The notes below the pieces were generated by a model, which was given only the letters and a program-made list of their open reading frames with translations, was not told the DNA's origin and did not search any database. 64,000 nucleotides of DNA from Artemia franciscana (taxonomy: Eukaryota; Arthropoda; Branchiopoda; Anostraca; Artemiidae), in the NCBI RefSeq assembly GCF_032884065.1, contig NC_088880.1, positions 25,730,715 to 25,794,714 of the forward strand, written 5' to 3'. Of the stretch, positions 10,145-21,889 are shown in pieces. Position numbers and translations under genes: made by a program. The first letter of the stretch is position 1; the number at the start of each line of letters is the position of its first letter.

Positions 10145-12690
10145 GGCCATACCCATTATTTTTGTTCCGGGGGGGGGGGCTACACAAACAACGCATCAGC
10201 ATATGTTTATGCGTTTTTGTTATGTTTTTATGCTCGGATAATCATTTTGGAGGTGGGATGGGTTTGGGGGTTTCAAATACCCTAACCCCCCTCCTTATAT
10301 ACGGCCTTTGGGGGGGGGGGGTAGACCGAAAAAAGAGCCAGGGGGCAAAAATGTCTAAATGACGATGTCCTTGGTACTTCATAGAAAAATTAGGTAAGAA
10401 AAGGGTGTGAATTTAAGATTCTTTTCTAGAATGGTTCTCTTTTATTAATTAAAATTATTTAATAGTGAATAACAATTCTTTCGTTATTAAGAGACTTATT
10501 TAGATAGTTCATATGAGTTTTTTTCTTTTATTGTTTTTGAAACTAAAATTTTAAATCTTTAACCCTTTGTGAACTATGCTGGCCTGACATGACGTCTTCT
10601 TGTCGGGTAGAAATTCTCTATGTTCTCCAGGCTTTTGCTTATTTTCTTTGTAATAAAGTCTTGTTTTCCCTCTTATGGTCTTTGCCCCAACTTTTTAAAC
10701 ATAATTTTAAGCAAAAAAGTATCACATGATTTTGGTAAAAGTCTACCTCGGATTTGTAGTTTCTGGAAATCTTTGATGCCAAATTGCCGAATTTGATTGC
10801 AATGAAAATTTGTGTTGACATTCAAAAGTCAGCCAAAAATACTTGGGCCAATTTTTTAAGGCTGCTGATACAGACCATTCCACGGATTTCCATTTTTATT
10901 TAGATTTTACAATGTAATTTTTAATGTCATGCCTGTATATAGGGCAAGAATAAGTTACAGGAGTTTCCCCTAAGACCCCCCTCCCTCAAAAATTCATAAT
11001 TTAAATTAAATTATTTTCACTCTTTCGACCATTCATATAATTAAAAATTAATGATGAAGGCGGGGGAGATCGTTGCGCACTGGAGATGCATGGTCTGTGA
11101 ACTCATTGAAATAAATTAAATTAATTTTAATTCATTTTTTCAATTTTTTTATTCAATTTTAATTTATCAGCTGTACTTCAAAGATAGTTGTATTAAAACC
11201 TATCTTGATTAATTGGTGATGAAAATCTATTAAATTAATTTTTATTACACTAAATTCAGTTCCAGTTTAGAAAAATAATTTTAATTATTTTCTTCTGTTT
11301 TTTTCCTATATTGATTCAGTTGGCATCACTTCTCAATTCTTTTGGAATCTTTTATTTAACTCTTTTCTCCTGCTTGTAAAATGTATTGATTCAAGTTTAA
11401 AAATTTAAAGTCTTCAAGTAGCTTATGATAAAAAAAACTACGTTGGCCGAAAAGCTAAAAATCTATTAACGTTTTTTACGGGGGAAGGGAGGTTGAAAGT
11501 TCCCAGAAATCAAAAAATCTTTTTTTGGGTTTGGGTTGGCTAAATCTAGATACTTCTCTGGACAGGATTTTTTTTTTTATTATGTTTTTTTTTTTGCAAC
11601 AGGCAAAAATCTTTTTATGTTTACTGTTTTGGCTTTCGTTTTTGGTTCAAATTTTGTTTTCTTTTTTGGGCTATAGTTACTAGCTCTAGATGCTTGCCTG
11701 GGATAGATTTTTTTCGGACCAGGGACAGATTCAAAATTTTGGTTTTAGCCATGCCAGAAATTTTCTTTAATAAATTGGACATTCCATATCATTTGATCTA
11801 CTGTTGAGTTTTAAAGATTTAAAATATTCTTTTATGTTAAAAGTGCAGAAGAGTTGAGTTGAAAAGTTAAGTGGCTACGTCCAAGATAATATTTGCTTTA
11901 TTTTGGTTTTTGAATTGATTTTATTTATTTTTTAGTTTTGAGATAACACATATAACCGAGTCATTTATTGTAAATCCCTCTCAAAAGTGAAATATTAAAT
12001 TCATTCCAGTTGAATTCGTTTAATTCTTCATTATTATTTCTTCTTCTTCATCTAAAAGTTTATATACTTCGATTTCTTTTACGATGTTCGAGTCTTGAGC
12101 ATAGATTTAATATATTGCGCTAAAGTCCCTTGTACGCTAAACTGGTACACTAAAATACATAGGCTAAACACTACTGAATCTTGAGTATGTTAGTGTAAAT
12201 TTAGTATATTTTTCTCTAGTCTTTAATAAGGCCAGTAATAGGTCTCTAAATTAAGTCCCTTTTACAAACACAGCTTTATTTTACCCCGGCAAATACTTAA
12301 CAACTTTGGGACAAAGGGCCTAAAACCAAGTTGTGGGGACACCTCTCCCCTCCCCCCTAGAAAGGCCATACCCTAGGTATTCTGTTAATGTTCCACTTAA
12401 AAGTGGATCGTTTTGCCTATATAAATGAGCTACCTCTATGTGATTGATATCGCTGTTTTTTGGCTGTTAACCTATATTATTTGGATAGGGTCGTCTCCTG
12501 ATACTAATTGTTTGTTTTATGTATGATTAGTCTCTTGTTATCTGGTGTTGGATAAATTAAAATTGTTATTTTTAAGGTAGTTGTGTTTATCAAATATAAA
12601 GTGAGTCAGGTTACTAGCATTTAATACTGTAGCTCTCAATGATTAAAAATGTACATCATGTTTTTCAGCATTAGTATGAAACGAGCATAA
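10145..12690. other. AT-rich spacer or intron with G-tract repeat remnants
   Basis: From 10160 to 10335 are G-rich remnants of the CAAGGCCGTATCC repeat family (a tatacggcc motif next to poly-G). The remainder to 12690 is AT-rich, with T-runs and no coding signature that I can support on either strand. Short poly-C/poly-G patches at 10970-10990 and 12345-12358 look like further repeat remnants. Confidence 0.45.
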
Positions 12691-12810
12691 CGCTATAGTA
12701 GTGAGAGTGAGTGTGAACTTAATATCTCTAATAATCTTTTTGTGCCATTTTTTCTTCGTTCTTGTGCCATTCTGCCGCTAATGATAAATCGCCGGTAATA
12801 AACATTAGGT

Positions 12811-12834
12811 AACAATAATAATAATAATAATAAT
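12811..12834. repeat. Short ATA microsatellite
   Basis: An uninterrupted run of about eight ATA/TAA triplets (aataataataat...). It encodes only a poly-Leu run on the minus strand, which I treat as spurious. Confidence 0.9.
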
Positions 12835-13302
12835 AGCAGAATTTTATTAACATAACATCGATAATAATTAGATAGGTACAGTGGTATCAATTCGTGAAAA
12901 TTGGGGGGGGGGGGTAGAAACGTACATTTCAATATCAAAGGAGTCACAGTTTTTTTTGGTTTTTCCAATTAAAATACCTATTAGAGACGTTTTCAATGAA
13001 AATAGGTAAAAAGCGTTTTTTTTCAAAATCTAAAGAGGGGGACCAGGCTCCTACTGCCCCCTCCCCTCATTGTTGCCCAATGGATAGAATGATGCTTGCA
13101 AATAAAACCAGAAGGCAAGAGGCAAAAATAATAAAAAGATCGACAAATTGCCCTTCATTCAATGAGTCCTGAAAAGGGGGCAGAGTGATGCAAGCAGAGC
13201 GGGATCAAGCTAGGTCAGTCTTAAAATCTCTGATGGATGCCTCTGCAGCGTCTTCCATCCTACATCTCACATTTAAGATTTTGTAATTACGCATCAGTTA
13301 GA

Positions 13303-13500
13303 CTTCTTACGGAAACTCACACTCACAGTGCGTTAGACTTGAAACCTTTTGTCCGTCTGGACGACAGTTCGAGTCTTGGTGTTGCTGGTTATTTGGTTGG
13401 GAACGGGGGACAGCGGGAGACTCCGTAAACTCAGCCGTGATTCAGGAGATGGGTACCTTTCACAACGAAGACCACTGGTCAGCATGCGAAAAAAGAAGTA
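13303..13500 (+). repeat. SINE-like repeat with tRNA-type promoter boxes
   Basis: The segment starts with a box-A-like stretch (cacagtgcgttagacttg), followed by a box-B-like motif (agttcgagtct) about 40 nt later, then a conserved body (ttggtgttgctggttatttgg, gactccgtaaactcagcc). The body and box B recur at 63372-63480 (gtggttcaagccctggtg, gattatttggtttcgaac, ctcagccagagt). Two copies sharing box B and body suggest a tRNA-derived SINE family. No tail or target duplication could be defined, so the boundaries are approximate. Confidence 0.55.
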
Positions 13501-13509
13501 AGTAAATAT

Positions 13510-14279
13510 CAGATGAACTGTATACACTTTGCATATATGTAGACCACTATTTCCTATGTTTACTGATATGTTCGTTTCACCTTTTCAGATGCAAAATATT
13601 TCAGTTTTTGTTGGCGTTTAGACTAACAATTCCAAATATAAATAGCTTTAAAGGTTTGGAGGAGAGGCCTCAGTTTTGTAGACGAACTCTTCTTGCGGTA
13701 AATGTAGCTTACTACAGTTGATTTCAATAAGCTATAGTGAAGGCGGGGTTTGTTTTATAATAATAATAATATTTATTTGTGACCCACTCACATCACAAGA
13801 TAAATAGTGGAGTAAACACTGAAAAAAATGCTATTCAAAAACGAAAATCAACAATAACATTATATAAAAATAATTAATAAACGGATAAAACCATGGTGAG
13901 GTGACACGCCGATACGCTATTTACGAAAGCCTTTCGTGTAAACCAGTCAACTTCTCAGTAATATTCGGAAGGTAAAACTTATTTATTATTTTACGAATCC
14001 GATACCAAAGAGGAAGATAGAGAAGATATTTTCAAAAACGGAAATAGGCCACTCGAATATCACTAAAATCCTTATTTTTAAAAATAGGATAAAGCCCAGA
14101 AAGGTGAAGAACAGGATGATCTGAAAAAGTAGAATAAAGCCTTCCAATGACAATACGATTATATTTGCCTCGATTGGCTACAATTTTAGAGTAACCGATC
14201 TAAATCTTTGTTCTAGCATCCCGGACAGCACACTCACGAAAAGTTTAAAAAATGTTGGCTAGTGTAATACCAATCCACC
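13510..14279. other. Spacer with possible LINE 3' flank
   Basis: AT-rich sequence with a short AAT run at about 13758-13770. The part from about 13760 to 14280 adjoins the minus-strand LINE and may be its decayed 3' region (post-RT coding or UTR), but I could not read a motif in it. Confidence 0.4.
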
Positions 14280-16935
14280 GCATCGAATCAACATGAGAGA
14301 TAGAAATTTTTTAGAACTTGAGATTTATTAGGGGATGGAAAATTGAAAGAAAGATGCTCACATTTACCAAAGTTAAGCGAAAGACCGATTTTAGTAAAAG
14401 AATAAGAAACTTTATGAACCACCTGCGATAGTCTGATTTCAGACCGGTTAATTAGAAGAATATTATCCGGATAAGCAAGGTATGAAATATCAATTAACCC
14501 AACAAAACACAGAAGATATACTCTTAATAATACTAGAAATACAAAATCCAAAAATACTCGGAGATAACACTCCGCCATGCCGTACACCCCGACGAACAGC
14601 GATTATAAAAGAAGAAAGGACACCATTAGTTTTAATTCGAAGATAGGATTTACCATACCAGAACTTAAGAAGAAAATAAGTGAAAGTGTAATGCCGTTAC
14701 TACAAAGAGAATAAAGAACTTGACCGTGTACAATACTATTGAAAGCCTCAGAAAGAACAAGGGCACAAATGTGAAGACTATACCCTTTAGCAGAAGCATC
14801 TTTAAGAAGGCAAGCCAGAGCACGGTGCAACCGATGCCAGACCGAAAACTGAGCTGGTTTTCCCTGAAATTAGCATTCATATCGATGAAAGGAAGTAGGA
14901 TATATTCAAGGATTTTACTAAGATTACTAGCAACCGTGATTGGCCTGTAAGAAGAACAGTCCAATGGACTCTTATCTTGTTTAAGAACGGAAGTGGCAGT
15001 TCCACACAAAGAGCTATCAGGAACAAGAGAACAAAAAATGCACATTTGGAAAAGCAACTGTAAATAGAAAAAACAAAGATGGGCAATTTACTTTAAAATG
15101 ATAAACACTAATTCGGTCAACATCAACAGAGTTTGAAGTCAATTTCTTAACAGATGCAATTACAGTGTCAACAGAAACGGGTATAACTTGTGCCTGTGTC
15201 AAAGGAGACAGGAGAACCGAATCAACCAATTTTGAGTAAAATGCGTGCGCTGCATAACTCACTTTGGAAAATATAACTAAATAGTGGTCAGACACGCAGC
15301 TGGTGAGATGGGGTAAATTAAGACTTGCTGAATTATCTAATTTAGATGAATTAATCACTTTGTCCCATTCATTCTTGTTAGTAGGACAATCTAACCCTTT
15401 ATATCAATCTAACCATAAGTTTTTTGTTTTATTTCAAATAGATTTCGGGATAGTGGTCAATCACAATCAATCCATATCCGCCGCTACATTTTGGCTTTGT
15501 TCTTCACGATTTTTAGCTCGTGATCACACGATATTGGTTTACTTTTACTTCTTCTCACTCGCTCATGAGGAACGGTAACCTTCTCAGTACGTTTTGAACA
15601 CCACACAATTTGGTTGTAGTACTGATTCAGTTCATATTTGCTTTTTGTAGAGCGAACGCATAGTGGGAGTAAATGAAAGGGTACACGTAAAGAACCAAGG
15701 AGTATGGCCAGGGTCGAATATTAGAATTTTTACAGTTACTCCGAACAACCCATTTAAAGGCAGGGATTCTGCCTTGGCTGTACTATATGTTCTAATTGAA
15801 AAGTAGAGCGATAGTGGAAGGTGATCATTATCCTGCTCATCGTCGTGGACGTGCACTGTTGAATATGCAATAAACGGGGAGCAAACCACATGATCAATAT
15901 CCAATAGGCTGCCAGAACTATGCACGTACGCCCCCGGAAGGCCTTCCAGAAGTAGAAATAGTATTTGTTGTGAATGTCAAACTTACTGTTCAGTTCATCA
16001 ATGGTCAGATCGTTGTTTTTTGTCCTGTAAAAATAAGAAGTCACGACTGATACTGATACAGAAATTAATTAATTTTGGGGCAAAATTGGGAATTGCAATT
16101 GCTTTCAGTTTAGGACATGTGAAGCTAAACGAAACCTGATTGCCTCCACAGTTTGCACACTTAGGTGACAAATTGCAGGGCGAGTCTCTATCTGAGACAT
16201 GAGGACGGGTACATTTTGGTGTTACACTGGAACAAGACGACTGGAGATGTTCAGGGGATCGGCAAATGTTACAACAACGGGGAATCGCCTTGAACTGGGT
16301 AACCACGTAGGTTTTCGTACGCTATTTTAAGACCGTATCTGAATGCATGGGCTCTAGACGTTACATCAGAGAATTCAAGTTTTACCGCAGTAGATTTCCC
16401 TAGCCTAGAGGCGTCAAAAACACCAGGGCAGGATATCAGGTGAGATAATTCCAAATCACTTGGAATTCCCTTCAAGAGGCCGTAAAACTTCTTAGTTTGC
16501 ACTTTCGCAGAAGGACCAATTATCGCTCCCGTTACTGACAAACGGAAAGCTTCGGCAAATGACTTATCTACATAGATAATCAGTTTTTTATGTGAAAGAC
16601 GTAGTTTGTTATGTGTAAGACGTATATTAGTACCGGATTCGCGACCATTTATCTGATTTATCCCAACTTTTCATTTATTGGGTCTGAGAGAGTAGGGGGA
16701 ATGTTCGACACAACAATAGTAGCATGCAAGTCGGGCATTGAAAGCTTTGGCAGTCGCAGGCAATTCCATTCATAAGCATCCAGCTTTGTCGCAACATCCT
16801 TGAATAGTTTTTCCACGCGATTAACATTTATAGAAAGCCTAGAGTAAGCCACAGCGGGCAGAATGGGAACCTCGATAGGAGACTTGATAGCGTAAATCGG
16901 AGTCGATGTCCAATTTTTTAATAAGGTCAAGAATA
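14280..16935 (-). mobile_element. Decayed LINE with zinc-knuckle ORF1, endonuclease and RT (Jockey/I-like)
   Basis: Read on the minus strand from 16935 down, the order is that of an APE-type LINE. ORF1 remnants lie at 16930-16270 (KFYGLLKGIPSDLELS; then VKLEFSDVTSRAHAFRYGLK) and include a CX2CX4HX4C zinc knuckle, CCNICRSPEHLQSSC, near 16260-16220, plus a second imperfect knuckle CANCGGNQ with His replaced by Gln. Endonuclease C-terminal remnants at 15925-15750 read LLDIDHVVCSP and DNDHLPLSLYF. RT follows: VPDSSLCGTATSVLKQ and SSYRPITVASNLSKILEYIL (about 15017-14890), SEAFNSIVHGQVLYSL (14800-14750) and LIDISYLAYPDNILLINRS (14510-14450), a degraded YADD block (A-Y-P-D). Multiple frameshifts show it is inactive. 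It shares the RT family with the copy at 44240-46189. Confidence 0.88.
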
Positions 16936-17678
16936 TCTTTTACATTATTTGTAGCAGCTTTTGCGCCAATGCGCCGTGGGCAATTATCATTAGGCGCAAC
17001 CTTCGCTCAAAATTAATTTTTATGCATGAGCAATAACAACGTATTCAAAAATCCTATTGCGTGTTAAATAATAGTATCGTCTTGAATTCCTTCTTCCCAG
17101 TTATTTTGCAGAAATTCCATTACAGGGCAGTGTACAGATTCCCAACTATCCATAGCTTGTTTTCAGTAAAACTTAAATGTTCCAATAGGCTTATATAGGT
17201 GTAAATGGTATATTTGCAATTGGAACCAGGGTTACCGATCTGCACACTAGTTAGGCCTGAAATTATCACTTTCTTGAAACTAGTTTGAATTGTAATAAAA
17301 TCAGAGTCCAGCGAGAAACTCATATATTATCCAAATAGGAAATTGATAGCTTAAATCTAGGCCAGGTCAGTTTAATCTAAAACAAAATATTGCGAAATAA
17401 CAGTCACTGAATTTTAGCAAGCTTCATGGGATTTAATCCAAAACAAAATATTGCGAAAAAACATTCCTGAATTAAATTAAGTTCAAAGCATGAATTAATG
17501 AATGTCATGGCAGGTAAAGTTCAAAACAGGTGCAATAATTCAGGATGAAAGTAAGCTTCATAGTTCAAATAATCCAAAATAGATGTTATTACTTTGAAGA
17601 TTGAAGTGAGACTTTAGATTTAACCGATTAGAAAATTGTTCTTGTATAGATTAATATCTTTGTATTCTCTTTCTGTAG
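16936..17678. other. Spacer upstream of gene B terminal exon
   Basis: AT-rich sequence without a supportable gene. A loose duplication (aatccaaaacaaaatattgcgaaa) occurs at about 17373-17396 and 17429-17452, suggesting a small local tandem duplication. Confidence 0.45.
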
Positions 17679-17825
17679 TCGTGTTGTAAAATACGAGACC
17701 TGGTGCTTAAACTCACACTCAGCCGCAGCAATCCACTGCCGGGCCCGGTATTGGATTCCGATGATGAAATTATGCTAAAGCGTCTCCATACTAATTCAAT
17801 GAAGAAGAAGGCAAAGTTCCGTTAA
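17679..17825 (+). CDS. Terminal coding exon of an unidentified host gene (gene B, 3' end)
   Basis: A pyrimidine-rich acceptor (attctctttctgtag) is followed by a single open frame of 48 codons and TAA at 17823-17825; the other two frames close quickly. The product reads KIRDLVLKLTLSRSNPL in its first part, LDSDDEIMLKRLH in the middle, and ends in a basic tail NSMKKKAKFR. GC content rises over exactly this interval (for example ccgcagcaatccactgccgggcccgg), unlike the flanks. The combination of hydrophobic-amphipathic segment, acidic DSDDE patch and Lys-rich C-terminus looks like a genuine protein end, but I do not recognise the family. No clear AATAAA follows within a few hundred bases. Confidence 0.6.
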   Translation, partial: SCCKIRDLVLKLTLSRSNPLPGPVLDSDDEIMLKRLHTNSMKKKAKFR

Positions 17826-18745
17826 ACATTAGTATCATTTGGAGCAATTTTTTATCTTTTTATAAACTGTTATTTCTTTTTTTACCATTGGCTTTCTTGA
17901 AAATCATATACCAATTCGGATATTGTGGTTTTTCTTGAAAGTTATTTTTAAAAACAACTTAGGAACTTCTAAGAGGAACATTTAGAATCTCTATATGTGG
18001 GGAAAATAATGCCACCTACCTCGAAAGAACCCATTTTTATACATGGTATTTTCCATGACTTCTGAAAATACTAAGAAATTTAGAATTGCCAAGCGGATGC
18101 TGGGCATGGACAGCCATGGACTACATGTTTCAGACTAAAAAATTTTCTTAATTAATGGGCTTTGATACCAAGGACTAACAGCAATTAGCCTATGAATTTA
18201 CCGCTTCCTTTGTCGTTTCACTGATCTGCATTTTTCTTAAGTTTTCATTAGTCTGAAATGTTTTATTGATTGGGCAAGATCAAGATATGGGTGGAAACTG
18301 CTGTAACATCAGAAAAATAGACACAATTTTTAAGAATTGGGGTGTTGCCCTACAATTTAAAAAATCATTTTTCTTTTCCGGGTCTTTTTTAGTTTTTTTT
18401 TATGGCTTATAAAATCAACCTTACGCTCATTTAATGCAAACCTTAAATTCGTTAGCCACCAAAAGAAATATTAAAAAAAAAAAAAAAACACTACATGGAA
18501 AAGAAACTCTGGTGCTCTTACATAATGTTTAACAGCGAGTTGAATCTGAAATTTAGAAGCTTTCCCCCACCCTCCTTACTATTTGCAGCAACAAAAAGAC
18601 CCATTTGGGGGAAGGGGGAAAGGAAGGTTACTGAATACTTTTCTTTTCCCAATTGTATTTGGGATGTAATACTGGAAACAACTGATAACAGCGAGGTGCA
18701 GTCTTCTACCATTTTGGTTCACAAATTTGTTTAAACTCAACCAGA
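17826..18745. other. Spacer and probable 3' flank of gene B
   Basis: AT-rich sequence with an A-run near 18474-18488. Open frames on both strands at 18495-18734 lack recognisable motifs and overlap each other, so I do not call them. Confidence 0.4.
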
Positions 18746-18753
18746 CCTAAAAT

Positions 18754-19154
18754 CAGGGCGGATTTAAAACTGTGACGCTTCTAGGCTCAAGCGTTTTTGC
18801 CGCTCCGTTTTTGCAAGATTTTCAGGGAAATACCCGAAGATTTGAGGCTAGTGGAAGCGCTGAACAGAACGCTACTGATGAGCTAAAAGTAATGAAAGAG
18901 AGTGGTAATACTAATACTGAACTCTCGGCTGCCATTCTTTCGAGACATCTGACAGTTTATATGTAACCACGGAATTCCTGTGCTGATTTAAAATCACATT
19001 GCTTTGAATAGGCAGCGCAGCAGCGGAGTGAACCTGGCACTTTGACGGTAAATAATATGAGTCCAGAATTTATTAAGAAGAAAATCACTCAGTAATAATT
19101 AATTGCTCGCCCCTAGGCCCGGGCCTAGTAGGCCTATTAGCAAATCTGATCCTG
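18754..19154. mobile_element. Non-autonomous hAT-type element (401 bp) with 8-bp target duplication
   Basis: The element begins CAGGGCGGATTT and ends AAATCTGATCCTG, which in reverse complement is CAGGATCAGATTT, so the termini are imperfect inverted repeats sharing CAGG and GATTT. It is flanked on both sides by the identical octamer CCTAAAAT (18746-18753 and 19155-19162). An 8-bp duplication with CAGG-type ends is the signature of the hAT superfamily. Near the right end is a palindrome, ctaggcccgggcctag. An open frame at 18772-18966 lies wholly inside and is probably fortuitous. No transposase is encoded, so it would be a MITE-like derivative. Confidence 0.8.
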
Positions 19155-19162
19155 CCTAAAAT

Positions 19163-19849
19163 GCTCTAGAGCGAAAGTTCTGATAGACAAGCTGCTTAAA
19201 ACAATCATCAAACGCCCCCCCCCCCAAAAAAAAAATTAAAAAAAGTGTGCAGCATACAGACTAAATATTAGACATGGATGTTAGGGGGCTGTCCCCTTTG
19301 TTTGGAAGAATTTTGACTCTAATTGGAAACAGATTTATGCACTTTTCTTCTTTTTTTGATGGGAAAGACGTAGTGGTGTTCTCTCGATAAACCAGACAAA
19401 TATTGTTGGAAAGCCAGGACATTTAACAGTATTGATAAACTCTTGGAAAATCCACTAGTTTGGAAAATCCAAATTTTCGCAAGGTAATGCATTCTACTAT
19501 TAAATCCACTATTATCTTTTTTATGATTTACATACTACAAAAGTTAAAATGAAATAATGAACTAACGCAAAACATGCTTTCTGGGATGAAAGAAAAAATC
19601 AAGGCCAAAACTTCAAAAAATCAATTCTATTAAACTAAATATGACAATTGCTGCCACTGCTTTCAATCCATCGCTCTTTCTCCTTAAAAATTTACTTTTG
19701 TTGTATTAAAGCATAGTGACACGGCACAATAGTAACCGAAACTCTAAAAAGCTAAATTTTGATATCAATAGAGATATAAAAAAATCGGCTTGTTATGGTG
19801 ATTCCAAATATAACATTGAGTTTGAACTTACCCATCAAAAACTACGAAC
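19163..19849. other. Spacer, no gene seen
   Basis: AT-rich DNA with a C-run/A-run at 19207-19235. Nothing else is supportable. Confidence 0.4.
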
Positions 19850-21240
19850 CTAAGAATATTTGCCTGATTTTCGAAACAGGAAGAAGCACTCCGTAAAATC
19901 TTGAGGAATGTTGATGAAAATCACACCATGAGATTCAGCTTATACGAGAACCCGCTTGTAGACGTTTCTAGCTCACATTTGCAAAAATGTAGAATTCTAT
20001 ATTTTTGCCAGAAGGAAGATCACGCATGCGCATTTATTTGTTATTTTTTTTTTTTTTTTTAGGGATAATTGCATCGAATCAAGGGTCCTAGAATAACAGG
20101 ATATGGCTCATTCAAGCCGAAATTAAAAGTTCTAGTATCCTTTTTAAATGATCAAATAGATTGAAGGGCAACTAGCCCTCCTTCTATCCCCCTTTTTTCC
20201 TCAAAGTCGTTCGATCAAAGTTTTGAGATAGCTGTTGTGTTCAACATAGTTAAAAGACTCAATAACTATACCTTTGGGGATAACATGACCCCGCACATCT
20301 CCTGGGGAAAGGTCTTTAAGTGAAAAAATAAGCCCATTGCTTACGCATAGTATTTGTTATTTGGAAAGATGCACACATTTTTCGGGTGGGGGAAGGTAAA
20401 CTTTCGGAAGAGGGATTCACCATGGGTAGAATTTTTTGTTGGAGGGTATGGACTTTCCAGGGGAAACTCTCAACTGGGGAATTTGCCAGAATTCCTTTAC
20501 GAATTTAAGGTTATTAGTCTTACTTTATCTTGTAGAATCAATTTTATATGGGGAAATATTAAGGATAATTGCTCGGGCGGAAATTTTTACCGAGTCGGAG
20601 TTGTCAAGAGTGTTTTTTCCTAGGAGTGAGGGAATTTTCCACTGGAGAAATTCTCCCTGAAGAAGTTTTCCATGGCATAAATTCTCCAGAGGGAATTTTC
20701 TGCGGGAGAAAACTTTCTACTAGAGACGGGTGTTTGTGGGAAAAAAAATGCTACGTAGAAGGGGATTTCCAGCATGATTTTAAAAACAATCAGAAATTGG
20801 GACTGTATTTTACGTGGAAAGAACTCTCCGTGGAGCAATTTTTCGGGGGAGTGAGGAATTTTCCGTGGAGGGGGAGCCGGATTTCCCGGCATTATTTAAA
20901 AACGATCAAAAACTAAATATGAAAAAAAGTGGTTTCAACTGAAAGTAAGGAGTAACATCACAACTTAAATTGAACAGAAATTATTACGTGTATGAGGGGG
21001 GCTGGTCCATCCTCAATACCTTACTCTTTACGCTAAAGTTTGACAATTTGTCCCATTTTCTTAAGAACGGCTCCTGCAACACAAGGACCGTTTAATTAGA
21101 ATAATAAGCTTTTTTAAATGTTCTAGAAAAACTTTTGAGTAAAGAGCACGGTATTTACGAGAGCGTAGCCTCCCTCTTATACGTAATAGTTTCTGTTCGT
21201 TTTAATTATTGTTGTTTCTCCTTACTTTCAGTTGAAGACC
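19850..21240 (+). repeat. Composite dispersed repeat, copy 1
   Basis: Three joined parts are visible. From 20095 to 20330 there is a monomer of the family that forms the tandem arrays at 33770 and 37985 (gaagggcaactagccctcc, ttttgagatagctgttgtgttcaac, cctggggaaaggt). From 20345 to 20930 there is a purine-rich block of GGAGAA/TTTTCC motifs. From 20932 to 21239 there is a palindromic element with arms starting tcaactgaaagtaaggag. The same three blocks in the same order occur at 28385-29156, so this is one repeat unit of more than 1 kb. Reading frames across it have no domain. Confidence 0.75.
20932..21239. repeat. Palindromic foldback repeat (gaacagaaatta family), copy 1
   Basis: The left arm (from 20932: tttcaactgaaagtaagg, then gaacagaaattattacgtgt, ctctttacgctaaagt) is matched by the reverse complement at about 21130-21239. 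Arms are about 110 nt with mismatches. Related copies lie at 28995 (left half only), 53645, 61979 and 62406. Confidence 0.75.
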
Positions 21241-21605
21241 CGTTTTTTATTTAACAAGTTTAAAGGCTGTTCTTCACTTTTATGTGAAAAGAATGGCTCT
21301 ATTTTTTTTGTAAGTACAGAAGAACAACTTAAGATAACTTAAGTGTCACTATGGACAACCTTAATTTTTTCAAGCCTTTCCCCTTCAGATATCTTAGATA
21401 TTAGACCCCCCCCCTAAGAAAACTTTAACGGGATCCCATGTAGTAAACCCTTAATAATAGTTCAGCAATAATAAAGTTTTTTTAATATTGTTTTATCTGA
21501 CATTCAATTATCATAGCTCTTCCATACTTTCCTTGGCTTTAAGCCATGATTCCTTTCCTTATTTAAAAAAAATAGCTACTAAATTCAGAAAACAAGATAA
21601 ATAAT

Positions 21606-21611
21606 TTTATT
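21606..21611 (-). promoter_or_regulatory. Poly(A) signal AATAAA for gene C
   Basis: TTTATT on the plus strand is AATAAA on the minus strand, 30 nt past the predicted stop codon of the minus-strand gene at 21642. This supports the two-exon model. Confidence 0.55.
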
Positions 21612-21641
21612 CAAAAGTCCTTCATGAAGTGACAACATGTA

Positions 21642-21749
21642 TTAATTTTCGATGTGTTCTGGTCTAATGTAATCAAAATTTAGCCTTTCATTCGTCTTTT
21701 CAGCGCCAAGAGGACATGCTTTTTCTTCTAATTTAGTTCTACGATTTTC
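21642..21749 (-). CDS. Gene C exon 2 (C-terminal 35 residues)
   Basis: On the minus strand, the acceptor ttcacactttcag ends at 21750 and is followed by an open frame of 35 codons plus TAA, beginning ENRRTKLEEKACPLG and ending DYIRPEHIEN. Spliced to exon 1 at 21890, the frame is continuous at a phase-0 junction (...EFEEW|ENRR...), extending an acidic helical stretch smoothly. An AATAAA lies 30 nt downstream. If instead the transcript is unspliced, exon 1 would read through 9 more codons (VRFQLSTDF) to a stop; I consider the spliced form more likely because the retained tail is short and the joined sequence is more protein-like. Confidence 0.6.
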   Translation of the reverse strand, partial: ENRRTKLEEKACPLGAEKTNERLNFDYIRPEHIEN

Positions 21750-21889
21750 CTGAAAGTGTGAACTGTCTCTAAGCAAAATACGATTAGTACATTAATAAAA
21801 ATCTGTTAAAAATTAAAACTAAAAATTCAAATTTAAAAATAAAATTTAAAAATTATAGCCTAAAAATCTGTCGACAGCTGGAATCGTAC

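Noticed and set aside
15303..15578. Plus-strand open frame of 91 codons
   Set aside because: It overlaps the minus-strand LINE and has no motif; antisense shadow of the decayed element.
18772..18966. Possible terminal exon (after ttttcag, reading NTRRFEASGSAEQNATDE...)
   Set aside because: It lies entirely within a 401-bp hAT-type element delimited by a perfect 8-bp duplication, so it is more likely a fortuitous frame of the transposon.
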